Below are positions 1-8,043 of a DNA stretch of 34,747 bases, one piece after another (the first letter of the stretch is position 1; each line of letters begins with the position of its first letter). Both the position numbers and the translations under genes were made by a program. The notes beneath the pieces were generated by a model. It was not told the DNA's origin and searched no databases. It saw nothing but the letters and a program-made list of their open reading frames with translations. The stretch spans positions 86,231-120,977 of the forward strand of contig JARYLV010000005.1 of assembly GCA_029907465.1 (NCBI GenBank), written 5' to 3'. The stretch is from Methanomassiliicoccales archaeon (lineage in GTDB: Archaea; Thermoplasmatota; Thermoplasmata; Methanomassiliicoccales; JACIVX01).

Positions 1-1236
1 ATACCAGTTGCATATGGGCCCGCCTTCGAGGGCGAAACGGTCAGAAGACCAGACACTTACATCGAGGCGGGTGGTGCTGCAAAGACGCTTGCTTTCGAAC
101 TCCTGAAGATGCGCCAGGAACACGAAGTTGAGGACGGTAAGATCACGCTGATCGGAAAAGATGTTGATGAGATGGAGGAGGGCGGCAAAACGCCACTTGC
201 CATCATCATAGAGGTCTATGGCAAGAAGATGCAAGAGGATTTCGAGGCCGTACTTGAAAGGAGGATTCATCAATTCATCAACTTCGCCGAAGGTGCATGG
301 CATACAGGTCAGAGAAACATTCTGTGGATAAGGCTGAGCAAGAGCTCTGTGAAAGCAGGCTTGAGATTCAAGCATTTCGGTGATATCCTCATCACAAAGA
401 TGAAGGAGGAGTTCGGGAGCATCATAAGTCGTGTCCAGGTAACCATCATCACGGACGAGGCGGAGATCAGGAAGAGGTTACCTGAAGCACTGGAGACTTA
501 CGCGAAGAGAGATGCGAGAATGGCGGGATTGACTGACGAATCGGTCGACACATTCTACAGCTGTACACTGTGCCAGTCCTTTGCACCCGATCATGTCTGC
601 GTCATTACACCAGAGAGGTTAGGTCTCTGCGGTGCGATCAACTGGCTCGATGCCAAAGCAAGCAACGAAATCGCACCAACGGGTCCAAACCAACCGATCG
701 TCAAGGGAGGAGCCATCGATCCCGTCAAAGGATCGTGGGTTGGTGTCAATCAGGCTGTTTACGAATTCAGCCATCACAAGATCGAGAGATTCAACGCGTA
801 CACGATGATGGAAGATCCGATGACGAGTTGTGGTTGCTTCGAGTGCATCGTCGCGATGACGGCTGATATGCAGGCAGTCATCGTCGTCAATAGAGAATAC
901 CCTGGTATGACACCAATCGGGATGAAATTCTCAACGCTCGCTGGATCTGTCGGAGGCGGAAAGCAGACACCAGGATTCATCGGTGTTGGACGGAAGTATT
1001 TAGTCAGCAAGAAGTTCATATCGGCTGACGGTGGATTCCACCGCATCGCCTGGATGCCGAAGGACCTCAAAGAAGCAATGAAAGAGGACCTGAAGAAAAG
1101 AAGTGAAGAACTGGGCACACCAGACTTCGTCGACAAGATCGCTGACGAAACAATATGCACCGATGCAGAGGGACTCATGGAATGGATGGTCAAAGTCGAT
1201 CATCCTGCGCTGAAAATGCCTCCGATGCTGCAATAG
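1..1236 (+). CDS. cdhC: Acetyl-CoA synthase / ACDS complex beta subunit (CdhC), 5' end outside window
   Basis: This subunit makes or cleaves acetyl-CoA at the Ni-Ni-[4Fe-4S] A cluster, joining a corrinoid-borne methyl group, CO and CoA. The frame is open from base 1, so the start lies upstream; 411 codons are visible. Counting from the first visible codon, the A-cluster ligand pattern is complete: Cys188-X2-Cys191-X8-Cys200-X9-Cys210 (within SCTLCQSFAPDHVC), followed by the C-G-C pair at 277/279 and Cys282. The FEGE motif near residue 9 normally sits close to the start of archaeal CdhC. Whether this is a short archaeal CdhC or the longer bacterial AcsB type cannot be decided here. The end, HPALKMPPML, reads to me more like AcsB. 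It is the first gene of a cdhC-cdhD-cdhE run and is followed after 21 bases by cdhD. Identification is very secure. Confidence 0.97.
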   Translation: MPVAYGPAFEGETVRRPDTYIEAGGAAKTLAFELLKMRQEHEVEDGKITLIGKDVDEMEEGGKTPLAIIIEVYGKKMQEDFEAVLERRIHQFINFAEGAWHTGQRNILWIRLSKSSVKAGLRFKHFGDILITKMKEEFGSIISRVQVTIITDEAEIRKRLPEALETYAKRDARMAGLTDESVDTFYSCTLCQSFAPDHVCVITPERLGLCGAINWLDAKASNEIAPTGPNQPIVKGGAIDPVKGSWVGVNQAVYEFSHHKIERFNAYTMMEDPMTSCGCFECIVAMTADMQAVIVVNREYPGMTPIGMKFSTLAGSVGGGKQTPGFIGVGRKYLVSKKFISADGGFHRIAWMPKDLKEAMKEDLKKRSEELGTPDFVDKIADETICTDAEGLMEWMVKVDHPALKMPPMLQ

Positions 1237-1257
1237 GTTACTGTAGGAGGAGACGAT

Positions 1258-2214
1258 ATGGTTGAGGTGCCGATTCCAAAAGAGAAGTGGACGGGCAAAA
1301 TCTGTACAATTGTAATTGGAGCAACTGCGGAAGATGGTGGGTCAAGGGGTAGGAAGGTAGTCATAGGCGGAGAGACAGGGATGCCGTTTCTCTCCTTTGA
1401 AGGGCCGATCGCGAACAGGCCGGCAATAGCTGGCGAGGTCATTGATACATTAAGGGACTACCCGCCACTCGCGAAGAAGGCCTTCGGCGATGCTGCCGAA
1501 GACCCGGTCCAGTGGTCGAAGGTCTGGGTCGAAAAATATGGAGTCGATCTCATATGCCTCAAGCTACATTCAACAAACCCGGAGGAGGAGAACAGGTCTC
1601 CCGCAGAGGCGGCCGAAACGGTGCGCAAAGTCCTCGCTGCCGTGCCGGTCCCGCTCATCGTCTATGGTTGCGGACATGAGGAGAAAGATGCGAAGACGAT
1701 GGAAGCTGTCAGCAATATCGGCGCGAAGGAGAGGCTCTTGCTTGGACATGCGGAAGAAAGCGCTTACAAATCGATCGCAGCTGCTTCGATGGCGAACAAC
1801 CACGCACTAATCGCGTTCTCAAATCTCGATATCAACCTGGCGAAGCAAATCAATATCCTCCTCACAGATTTTGGTGTCAAGAAAGAGAACATCGTCGCAG
1901 ATCCGCTGATGGCGAGCCTCGGCATGGGTCTTGAATATTCATATTCTGTCAACGAGCGCATTCGACTCGCAGCGCTTATGGGCGACACCATGCTCCAGGT
2001 TCCAATGGTTTGCGACACGACGATTGCATGGAAAGCAAGAGAGGCGACAGAGGAGAACGATAAACTCGGGGATGTTGATTTGAGAGCTGCCTGGTGGGAA
2101 GCGACAACCGCTCTTGCAGCACTCGTTTCAGGTGCGGACATGCTCATCATGAGAAGCCCGAAGGCCGTCGAAATTGTCAGGATGGCGCTCAATGAGCTTC
2201 TTGGAGGTGATTGA
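1258..2214 (+). CDS. cdhD: Corrinoid iron-sulfur protein small subunit (ACDS delta, CdhD)
   Basis: This is the TIM-barrel small subunit of the corrinoid Fe-S protein. With CdhE it holds the cobamide that ferries the methyl group between the methyl-pterin pathway and acetyl-CoA synthase. Family-typical stretches include a GGETGMPFLSFEG segment near residue 40, VDLICLKLHST near 95, and the DPLMASLGMGLEYSYS loop near 215. A strong ribosome site (GGAGGAG at 1246-1252) supports the ATG. The next gene starts 2 bases after its stop, so translation is probably coupled. At 318 residues it is close to bacterial AcsD and, from memory, shorter than the roughly 390-440 residues of methanogen CdhD. That length comparison should be verified by alignment. 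Confidence 0.95.
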   Translation: MVEVPIPKEKWTGKICTIVIGATAEDGGSRGRKVVIGGETGMPFLSFEGPIANRPAIAGEVIDTLRDYPPLAKKAFGDAAEDPVQWSKVWVEKYGVDLICLKLHSTNPEEENRSPAEAAETVRKVLAAVPVPLIVYGCGHEEKDAKTMEAVSNIGAKERLLLGHAEESAYKSIAAASMANNHALIAFSNLDINLAKQINILLTDFGVKKENIVADPLMASLGMGLEYSYSVNERIRLAALMGDTMLQVPMVCDTTIAWKAREATEENDKLGDVDLRAAWWEATTALAALVSGADMLIMRSPKAVEIVRMALNELLGGD

Positions 2215-2215
2215 A

Positions 2216-3544
2216 GTGCCGACCGCAATGGAGATCTTCAAGCTACTACCGAAAAAGAACTGCGGTGAATGCAAATTTCCCACGTGCCTGGCTTTTGCGA
2301 TGCAACTGGCTAACCAGAAGGCAAAGCTCGAAGACTGCCCCTATGTTTCAGATCAGGCAAAGGCCACGCTCGCTGCGTCCGCCGCGCCACCGATCCGGCT
2401 GGTCAAGATCGGTACGGGCCAGAATACAATCGAGATAGGGGACGAGACAGAATTGTACCGGCATGAGAAGAAGTTCTTCCATCCCACGGCATATGCACTC
2501 ATTATTTCGGATTCCTCATCCGATGCCGAGATCAAGGCGAAGGTTGAGAAAGCTCATTCCCTTAGGTTCGAGAGAGTTGGACAGCTGTTGAAAATGGACA
2601 TGGTTGGTGTCAGGAACGATTCGGGAAGCGCAGAGAAGTTCGCTAACGTCGTCGAACAGGTTTCAAAGATGACTGATCTCCCGATGATTTTGATTTCAGA
2701 CAAACCTGATGCCATGAAACTTGCAGCGTCTAAGATTGCAACGAAAGTGCCTCTCTTACACGGCGCTAAATCAACCAATGCCGAGGCGATGGCTGCTGTG
2801 GCAAAGGAAACAAAATGCCCGCTGGTCGTTTACGAAGACACGGGCCTCAACCAGCTGGCCGATCTCGTTGCCAAGGTGAAGGCGGCTGGTGTCGAAGACA
2901 TCGTCCTCGACTTCGGTGCGAGAACACTCAAGGATCTGATCGAGAAAAGCACAATTATCCGGAAGATCTCGGTGAAGAAGATTTTCAGAGGACTCGGATA
3001 TCCAATATACGTTCACGCGGGTGAGGGCGAGAAAGCTATTCTGAAAGGTCTCATTTCGACGATGAAATACGGTAGCATTGTTGCCTTTGATGATATCGAT
3101 CCCGCCACAGCACTACCACTGTACGTCCTGAGACAGAACATCTACACCGATCCGCAAGTCCCAATCCAGGTCAAACCAGACCTGTACGCGATTAATAATC
3201 CTGATGAGAAGTCGCCACTCCTCTTCACGACGAACTTCTCCCTCACATACTTCACCGTTGTCGGGGACATTGAGAAAAGCAAAATCCCGGTTTGGCTACA
3301 GGTCATTGACACAGAAGGTTTGTCGGTCATGACCGCATTCGCCGCTGGAAAGCTCACACCTGAGATGGTCGCGAAAGCCCTCGAGGCATCGGGTGCTAAG
3401 AACAAATCAAAGCGCGGCGAAATCATCATCCCTGGTATGGTGGCCAGGATGAGTAGCAAGCTTCAGGAACTGACGGGATTGAAGGTCATCGTCGGGCCAA
3501 AGGAATCAAATGGATTGCCGAAGCTTCTCAAATCGCTTGACTAA
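2216..3544 (+). CDS. cdhE: Corrinoid iron-sulfur protein large subunit (ACDS gamma, CdhE)
   Basis: This is the large subunit of the corrinoid Fe-S protein: an N-terminal [4Fe-4S] domain, a TIM barrel and a C-terminal cobamide-binding domain. The cluster motif is clear at the N terminus: Cys16-X2-Cys19-X4-Cys24-X16-Cys41 (NCGECKFPTC...CPY). I chose the GTG at 2216 (442 residues) because GGAGGTGA at 2203-2210 precedes it at ideal spacing and the product begins MPTAMEIFKLLPKKNCGEC, as in the family. The longer frame from 2174 would overlap cdhD by 41 bases. It is the last gene of the rightward cdh operon; T-rich terminator sequence follows immediately. The C-terminal domain (about 320-442), with TNFSLTYFTVVGDIE and a MVARMSSKLQELTG segment, fits the cobamide-binding region. 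Confidence 0.95.
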   Translation: MPTAMEIFKLLPKKNCGECKFPTCLAFAMQLANQKAKLEDCPYVSDQAKATLAASAAPPIRLVKIGTGQNTIEIGDETELYRHEKKFFHPTAYALIISDSSSDAEIKAKVEKAHSLRFERVGQLLKMDMVGVRNDSGSAEKFANVVEQVSKMTDLPMILISDKPDAMKLAASKIATKVPLLHGAKSTNAEAMAAVAKETKCPLVVYEDTGLNQLADLVAKVKAAGVEDIVLDFGARTLKDLIEKSTIIRKISVKKIFRGLGYPIYVHAGEGEKAILKGLISTMKYGSIVAFDDIDPATALPLYVLRQNIYTDPQVPIQVKPDLYAINNPDEKSPLLFTTNFSLTYFTVVGDIEKSKIPVWLQVIDTEGLSVMTAFAAGKLTPEMVAKALEASGAKNKSKRGEIIIPGMVARMSSKLQELTGLKVIVGPKESNGLPKLLKSLD

Positions 3545-3571
3545 TTTCTTTCAATCTTTTTTTATCTTTTT
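3545..3571 (+). terminator. Poly-T terminator of the cdh operon
   Basis: Directly after the cdhE stop there are two T tracts (T7 at about 3557-3563 and T5-6 at about 3566-3571) inside a pyrimidine-rich stretch, the usual intrinsic terminator form in archaea. The opposite strand also has a short T run (complement of 3578-3584) that could stop the convergent CooC transcript. The gap between the two convergent operons is only 65 bases. Confidence 0.6.
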
Positions 3572-3609
3572 AGATAGAAAAATAATAATATCAACACTGG
3601 TCGTATCAT

Positions 3610-4362
3610 TCAAGTCAAATCCCTAACGATCTCCCTCACAGCCCTCAATGCTGGACTTGTCGAGTCGAGCCTGGTCAAAGGTTCGCCGACCATGGCTAGT
3701 TCTTCTATTTTTTTGTCATTAGGAACCTTTCTCACGTCTTGGAACCCACCTGCCTTGATCACCGCCTCAACAACACTGTGCAGCTCCGGCGGCGAGCGGT
3801 TGACAACCAGCATATTCGATTTTATTTGGAGCCCCATTTCCTCGGCGAGTTCTTTAATCCTCACCGCTGTCTCCACGCCCAGTTTGGTCGCATCTGAAAC
3901 GACGATCAACTTGTCCATTTTCCTAGTCGTCCGACGAGAGAGGTGTTCCATGCCAGCTTCGTTATCAATGACGATGTACGCATAATCATCGACCAGCTCG
4001 TCCATGAAGGTCCTCAGAATGTTGTTGATATAGCAATAGCACCCAGGCCCCTCAGGTCGCCCCATTGTCAACAGATCGAATTGATCTCCTTCAACAAGAG
4101 CCAGTTGAATTTGATATCTGATGAATTCCTGTTTGCTCGTGCCCGCTGGAATTTCATCTGCTTTTTTGAGGAGGTCCTCTCTGAGGTCGCCGATTGTCTT
4201 ATCGACTTTTACACCGAGTTTTTCTCCAAGGTTAGAATTGGGATCTGCGTCGACAGCTAGAACAACTTCTCGAGATTTCTCAGCTAGTGCTCGAATAAGG
4301 AGCGCGGCTATCGTTGATTTACCCACGCCTCCTTTCCCCGCTACGGCGATTGCGTAACTCAT
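3610..4362 (-). CDS. cooC: CooC/AcsF-type nickel-insertion ATPase for CODH/ACS
   Basis: This is a MinD/Mrp-class P-loop ATPase that matures carbon monoxide dehydrogenase / acetyl-CoA synthase by delivering nickel. The deviant Walker A is at residues 9-17 (GKGGVGKST), followed by a DADPNSNLG switch at 38-46. A Cys108-X-Cys110 pair lies in GPGCYCYIN; a CXC at this place binds metal at the dimer interface in characterised CooC proteins. Length (250 aa) is standard. The ATG overlaps the stop of the upstream methyltransferase gene by 4 bases (ATGA), so the two form one leftward operon. It converges on cdhE. Family assignment is firm; whether it serves the C cluster or A cluster cannot be read from sequence. 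Confidence 0.92.
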   Translation of the reverse strand: MSYAIAVAGKGGVGKSTIAALLIRALAEKSREVVLAVDADPNSNLGEKLGVKVDKTIGDLREDLLKKADEIPAGTSKQEFIRYQIQLALVEGDQFDLLTMGRPEGPGCYCYINNILRTFMDELVDDYAYIVIDNEAGMEHLSRRTTRKMDKLIVVSDATKLGVETAVRIKELAEEMGLQIKSNMLVVNRSPPELHSVVEAVIKAGGFQDVRKVPNDKKIEELAMVGEPLTRLDSTSPALRAVREIVRDLT

Positions 4363-5390
4363 GATACTTCCTCTAACCCGAGTTTCTTCCTGAGCTCTCT
4401 AGAGACCGAGACGAGTGTCCTGATGGCCGATTCACTACCTTCTTCCGACATTCCACCGAGCCCGCACTGGGGCGTGACCAACGAATTGCGGATTAGCAAC
4501 TCTTCATCGACCCCCTTCGCCTTCATTGTCTCGATCTCCGAAATCACCTTCTCAACAAGCGAATCGATGTTCTCTTCACGGGCAACCTCCTCGTTGTTCG
4601 GCACGATCCCCCATGCCAGCGCACCTCCCCGCTCAAGAAAGCGAGAGATCTCTTCAGGATAGAGAGAGATCGTGTATCCGTAATCGTACGCATCAAATGA
4701 AAGAATGTCTATATCCGCCTCTATGACCTTTGACCAGTCCGTGTTCCCGCAGCAATGGATACCTTTCCAGCCCTCAACACCTTCGAGAACATCGTTAATC
4801 CACGCGATCGCATCTTCCCATTTGATGCTCGCGTAAGGCGTCCCCAGCAGGGAAAGTGACGGTTCATCGATAAAAATGATCGTTTTCTGACATTTTTTTA
4901 GAAGTGTCTTCACCTGCCAGCGCGTCATCATATTGAGATTTTTCCTCACGATCTCGCAATAACTCTCATCGTAAACGATCGGCTTGTTCTCTTCATTGAA
5001 AATCTGAAGACCTGTGCTGATCGGGCCTGTCGTCTGGCCTTTGACGATCGTTTTGGAACTTGGAAATTCGCGCTTGATCATTTCAAAAAAACCAGCGAAA
5101 CTATCTAGCGGAAATGAGAAAAAATCAAGATTTTCATTGATCAATTGTTCGTAGAAGTTAAATGGTTCGTACCGATGAAGATCAACCGTGATTCTTTTTT
5201 TGTCTACATCGATCTCAATACCAGGCAAGTGGACAGAATACTGCGCGTACATGTTCTCCTTGAACCCTCTCTTTGGCAATTGCGGCCAAAAAGGAATAAG
5301 ATCTCCAATGTCAAGGATGAAATCGACAGCTTTCGCTGGATCTTGATGAGGAAGGGAACCTATGCACGTCGCAGCGAAATGCCAAGGCAC
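4359..5390 (-). CDS. MetE/UROD-superfamily methyltransferase, candidate corrinoid-dependent (MesB-like) methionine synthase
   Basis: This 343-residue protein resembles only the catalytic C-terminal barrel of cobalamin-independent methionine synthase; MetE itself is about 750 residues. Visible landmarks are an N-terminal IGSLPHQD loop (residues 10-17), GQTTGP at 118-123, the IDEPSL strand at 174-179, zinc ligands His212-X-Cys214 (in GIHCCGN), and Cys309 in TPQCGLGG. These match the H-X-C...C zinc site that activates homocysteine thiol. The folate-binding N-terminal half is absent. Short MetE-like proteins of this kind (the Mes families) take methyl groups from corrinoid proteins. Here the gene shares an operon with cooC and lies beside cdhD/cdhE and the corrinoid activator, so the donor may be the corrinoid Fe-S protein. 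The start is a GTG placed about where a TATA element at 5410-5423 would begin the message. Another thiol acceptor remains possible. Confidence 0.72.
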   Translation of the reverse strand: MPWHFAATCIGSLPHQDPAKAVDFILDIGDLIPFWPQLPKRGFKENMYAQYSVHLPGIEIDVDKKRITVDLHRYEPFNFYEQLINENLDFFSFPLDSFAGFFEMIKREFPSSKTIVKGQTTGPISTGLQIFNEENKPIVYDESYCEIVRKNLNMMTRWQVKTLLKKCQKTIIFIDEPSLSLLGTPYASIKWEDAIAWINDVLEGVEGWKGIHCCGNTDWSKVIEADIDILSFDAYDYGYTISLYPEEISRFLERGGALAWGIVPNNEEVAREENIDSLVEKVISEIETMKAKGVDEELLIRNSLVTPQCGLGGMSEEGSESAIRTLVSVSRELRKKLGLEEVS

Positions 5391-5409
5391 GGCTAGCGAG
5401 ATTTTGAAG

Positions 5410-5423
5410 TAAATATAATAAAC
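5410..5423 (-). promoter_or_regulatory. TATA element for the methyltransferase-cooC operon
   Basis: Read leftward, the sequence is TTTATTATATTTAC, centred about 25-30 bases before the GTG at 5390, which predicts a leaderless or near-leaderless message. It is one half of a divergent promoter region with the small zinc protein at 5536. Confidence 0.55.
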
Positions 5424-5494
5424 CTTTCCCGAGTGAAATAAATAAAAGCCAAAATCGTTGTCTGTCGAGTAAAATCGTCATTGGTCGTAGGATA

Positions 5495-5505
5495 ATATTA
5501 TATAT
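5495..5505 (+). promoter_or_regulatory. TATA element for the 50-residue zinc-knuckle gene
   Basis: ATATTATATAT lies about 35 bases before the ATG at 5536, a normal archaeal TATA-to-start distance with a leader of roughly 10 bases. Its presence is the main evidence that the tiny gene downstream is real. Confidence 0.5.
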
Positions 5506-5535
5506 CGCCGAATCCAAGATACACTAGGGATCATT

Positions 5536-5688
5536 ATGGTCAGGTGTCCGTTTTGCGGAGCGAACGTAGAAATATTAGATGATGAAGTCGCGTGTCAATG
5601 TGGGGAACAACTACCAGAAAGCTTTTACAAGTTCGAAAGAGAGAGATGCTTATGTGGAAAGACTCTAGAATTTCCTAGAGCTTCCTGA
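5536..5688 (+). CDS. Small zinc-knuckle protein, 50 aa
   Basis: This is a short frame starting MVRCPFCG. It carries three regularly spaced knuckles: Cys4-X2-Cys7-Gly, Cys20-X-Cys22-Gly and Cys38-X-Cys40-Gly. Six cysteines in 50 residues, each pair followed by glycine, is strong evidence of a metal-binding zinc-ribbon fold rather than a chance frame. A TATA element stands at 5495-5505. The 3' end overlaps the end of the convergent activator gene by 14 bases. I do not recognise a characterised family. Its place between the corrinoid activator and the MetE-like/CooC operon makes a role in metal handling or regulation of this locus conceivable, but that is inference only. Confidence 0.6.
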   Translation: MVRCPFCGANVEILDDEVACQCGEQLPESFYKFERERCLCGKTLEFPRAS

Positions 5689-7624
5689 GCAGTTCCGCCA
5701 CAGTCGGAAATCTGCTGATATCTGTATGCGGCAAGAAAAGGGCCGAGGAGAATTCATCGAAGAACATCTGAGTCGTACTGAGTTCGAGATAAGTCATCAT
5801 CTCATACACCTTCTGCGCCTCGATCCTCTTATCCTTTGAGAGTAGCGTCAAATAGGCACCGGCCAGCGCTGCATTACCCAGAAATACAAAACGGTTGAAT
5901 GGCAGATCTGGTAGCAAGCCTATCGCAACGGCGCGTTCCATGTCGATGTAGTTGCCAAAACCACCAGCAATATACAATCTTGAGACATCATCAAAAGTCA
6001 AGTTGACTTTCTTAAGTAAGACACAGCAAGCAGCGTAGACTGCGGCCTTTGTCCTGATTATATTACCTATATCATTTTCCGTGATCACGATGTCGCGTCC
6101 CTTCTCTTCTTTCACAACGATCCTTTGCTTTCCGTCAAGTTTTGTTATCCTGTCTTTCCCTATAGCAGTCTCATTAGCCCAAGCAATAACAAATTCCATG
6201 CCGTCCTCGCCACGCCTAACGCGCGACGTATTGGCCTGCTGGATATGGCCTTTTTTATCGATCAAACCACGGAGGAACATTTCCGCTATGAGATCGATCA
6301 GACCGGATCCGCAAATCCCACGTGGCTTTGCGCCGCCAATCGTTGAATACTTAACATCGTAATTCTCAAGGATGCGAACACGTTCGATCGCACCTGACAT
6401 TGCTCTCATCCCGTACCTAACCTCTCCGCCTTCGAAAGCTGGGCCTGCGGAGCACGAGCACGAAATAAGCCACTCGTTGTTGCCAAGAACAACCTCGCCG
6501 TTCGTACCGACGTCGATCAACATTGCGATTTCCGGTCTGAGATGCATCCCAGATGCGATGATATCAGCCGTAATGTCTCCTCCAACATAGCTCGCTCTGC
6601 TAGGGACGCAGTAAATTGGTGCATCTGGATTGATGTTCACACCAACCTCATCAGCCCGATAAATTGGCGGGATGCTCACAGTCGGGACATATGGTTCGTA
6701 ACGAATGTATTTCGGATCGAGGCCTAAAAAGAGATGAATCATCGTGGTATTACCAGCGACCGCCATGCTCGATATTTCGTGGGCGCAGACTTTACCGCCG
6801 ATTCCCTCGCAGTTTTCTGAGACGCTGCACAATTCTGCTATCAAGTAATTTATTGTCTCAATGATCAACTGATTAAGGCGCGGCAGACCCCCCTCCTCAG
6901 CGTAGGCGATTCGCGAGAGTACATCTTCACCGCACATAATCTGTTTGTTATAATTCGAAGCTTGAGCGATCACGTTGCCTGTCGCAAGATCCACGAGACT
7001 GAGAACAACCGTTGTCGTTCCGATGTCGACGGCAATTCCAAAATTCCTTTTTGTGGCGTCACCTGGTCTTAGGTCAATTAATCTCTTTGTCTCGCCGCTT
7101 TCATCAAGGACTGCGGTGACCTTCCATTGACTTTCCCTCAACACCTTCGGCATTATCCTCAATGCCCGAAGGGTCGTGGAAAGGTCAACCCCTGATGACA
7201 GAAGAGAGCGTCTCAACCGTTCAAGATCCGCGAGATTATCATCAAGAGTTGGCAAAGGAAGCTCAAGATATCTTGCCGAGGATAATGGTGAAAGTTCACC
7301 AAGCCTTTCGACTTTGTAGGATGTCAAGATTTGATGAGAGGCGATCTGAATTTCTTCTGGGACTAGTACCTCTACATTGTCATTGATACGTGTTTTACAG
7401 GCAAGGCGATATCCCGCTTTCCACTCATCCTCCGAAAAAAACTCCCTGCCGCCAAATGGCTCAACATCACCTTGCACGATAACACGACATTTTCCGCAAG
7501 TACCTTTTCCACCGCAGATGCTGTTGACCATAACCCCAGCTTGATAAGCCGCTTCTAGTACCGTTGCTCCTGGGGTCACTTCAACCGTCACGTTCTGAGG
7601 CAGAAATCGTACCAATGGATGCAT
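5675..7624 (-). CDS. RACo-type reductive activator of corrinoid protein (ASKHA ATPase with N-terminal [2Fe-2S] ferredoxin)
   Basis: This enzyme uses ATP to drive one-electron reduction of inactive Co(II) in the corrinoid Fe-S protein back to Co(I). A plant-type [2Fe-2S] domain occupies residues 1-90, with ligands Cys37-X5-Cys43-X2-Cys46-X29-Cys76 (CGGKGTCGKC). A linker follows, then an ASKHA ATPase fold beginning near residue 193 with the phosphate loop DIGTTTVVLSLVD. Further conserved pieces are MAVAGNTTM, LLIDVGTNGE-like, SCSCSAGPAFEG and YIAGGFGNYIDM. The length (649 aa) fits RACo/AcsV. The N-terminal [2Fe-2S] arrangement matches the acetogen RACo rather than the RamA activators of methylotrophic methanogens, which carry C-terminal 4Fe clusters. 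A ferredoxin gene begins the same leftward unit 28 bases upstream and may supply the electron. Confidence 0.9.
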   Translation of the reverse strand: MHPLVRFLPQNVTVEVTPGATVLEAAYQAGVMVNSICGGKGTCGKCRVIVQGDVEPFGGREFFSEDEWKAGYRLACKTRINDNVEVLVPEEIQIASHQILTSYKVERLGELSPLSSARYLELPLPTLDDNLADLERLRRSLLSSGVDLSTTLRALRIMPKVLRESQWKVTAVLDESGETKRLIDLRPGDATKRNFGIAVDIGTTTVVLSLVDLATGNVIAQASNYNKQIMCGEDVLSRIAYAEEGGLPRLNQLIIETINYLIAELCSVSENCEGIGGKVCAHEISSMAVAGNTTMIHLFLGLDPKYIRYEPYVPTVSIPPIYRADEVGVNINPDAPIYCVPSRASYVGGDITADIIASGMHLRPEIAMLIDVGTNGEVVLGNNEWLISCSCSAGPAFEGGEVRYGMRAMSGAIERVRILENYDVKYSTIGGAKPRGICGSGLIDLIAEMFLRGLIDKKGHIQQANTSRVRRGEDGMEFVIAWANETAIGKDRITKLDGKQRIVVKEEKGRDIVITENDIGNIIRTKAAVYAACCVLLKKVNLTFDDVSRLYIAGGFGNYIDMERAVAIGLLPDLPFNRFVFLGNAALAGAYLTLLSKDKRIEAQKVYEMMTYLELSTTQMFFDEFSSALFLPHTDISRFPTVAELLRKL

Positions 7625-7652
7625 AACATTATCCGAATCAGGTATAACTTAT

Positions 7653-7934
7653 TTAACAGTCATGCATTTGTAGTGCGCCCGCTGGGCAATTGTCCAGACA
7701 TACACCACATGATCGGCAAAAGATTTTTGTGACTGCTGCTTTTTTTCCTTTCATCACAATCGCATTTGAAGGGCAAGAGGAGACACACGCACCGCACCCC
7801 TGGCAAATCTCTTGAACAACCCCTACAACCAAAGTATCACCTACCAGAGGGTATGATTTCATTGCTATTAATGAACATTTAGCCGAAAACTTTCGTTCCC
7901 AAAGAAGACCTGGATCGAATAGATAATAGTTCAC
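7653..7934 (-). CDS. 2[4Fe-4S] ferredoxin
   Basis: This is a small dicluster ferredoxin with two consecutive CX2CX2CX3CP motifs (CQGCGACVSSCP and CRSCGVCLDNCP) separated by a short strand-turn-strand, so it should carry low-potential electrons. The longest frame begins with GTG at 7934 (93 aa). The conserved core starts only around MKSYPLVGD, so the ATG at 7862 (69 aa) may be the true start; neither has a clear ribosome site. It precedes the corrinoid activator by 28 bases on the same strand and is the natural candidate to reduce its [2Fe-2S] domain. Confidence 0.85.
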   Translation of the reverse strand: MNYYLFDPGLLWERKFSAKCSLIAMKSYPLVGDTLVVGVVQEICQGCGACVSSCPSNAIVMKGKKAAVTKIFCRSCGVCLDNCPAGALQMHDC

Positions 7935-8043
7935 TCAAGTTCACGAATATTTCAAAAGGAATGATAATTACCTTTCTTATTGATGCCTGGTCGTACGGAC
8001 GCAGTTTTAGTTGTGTAGAAAGGATAGATCGATGGCACAACCG

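Noticed and set aside
2174-2215. Longer N terminus of CdhE overlapping cdhD
   Set aside because: GGAGGTGA at 2203-2210 is ideally placed for the GTG at 2216, and the family begins there.
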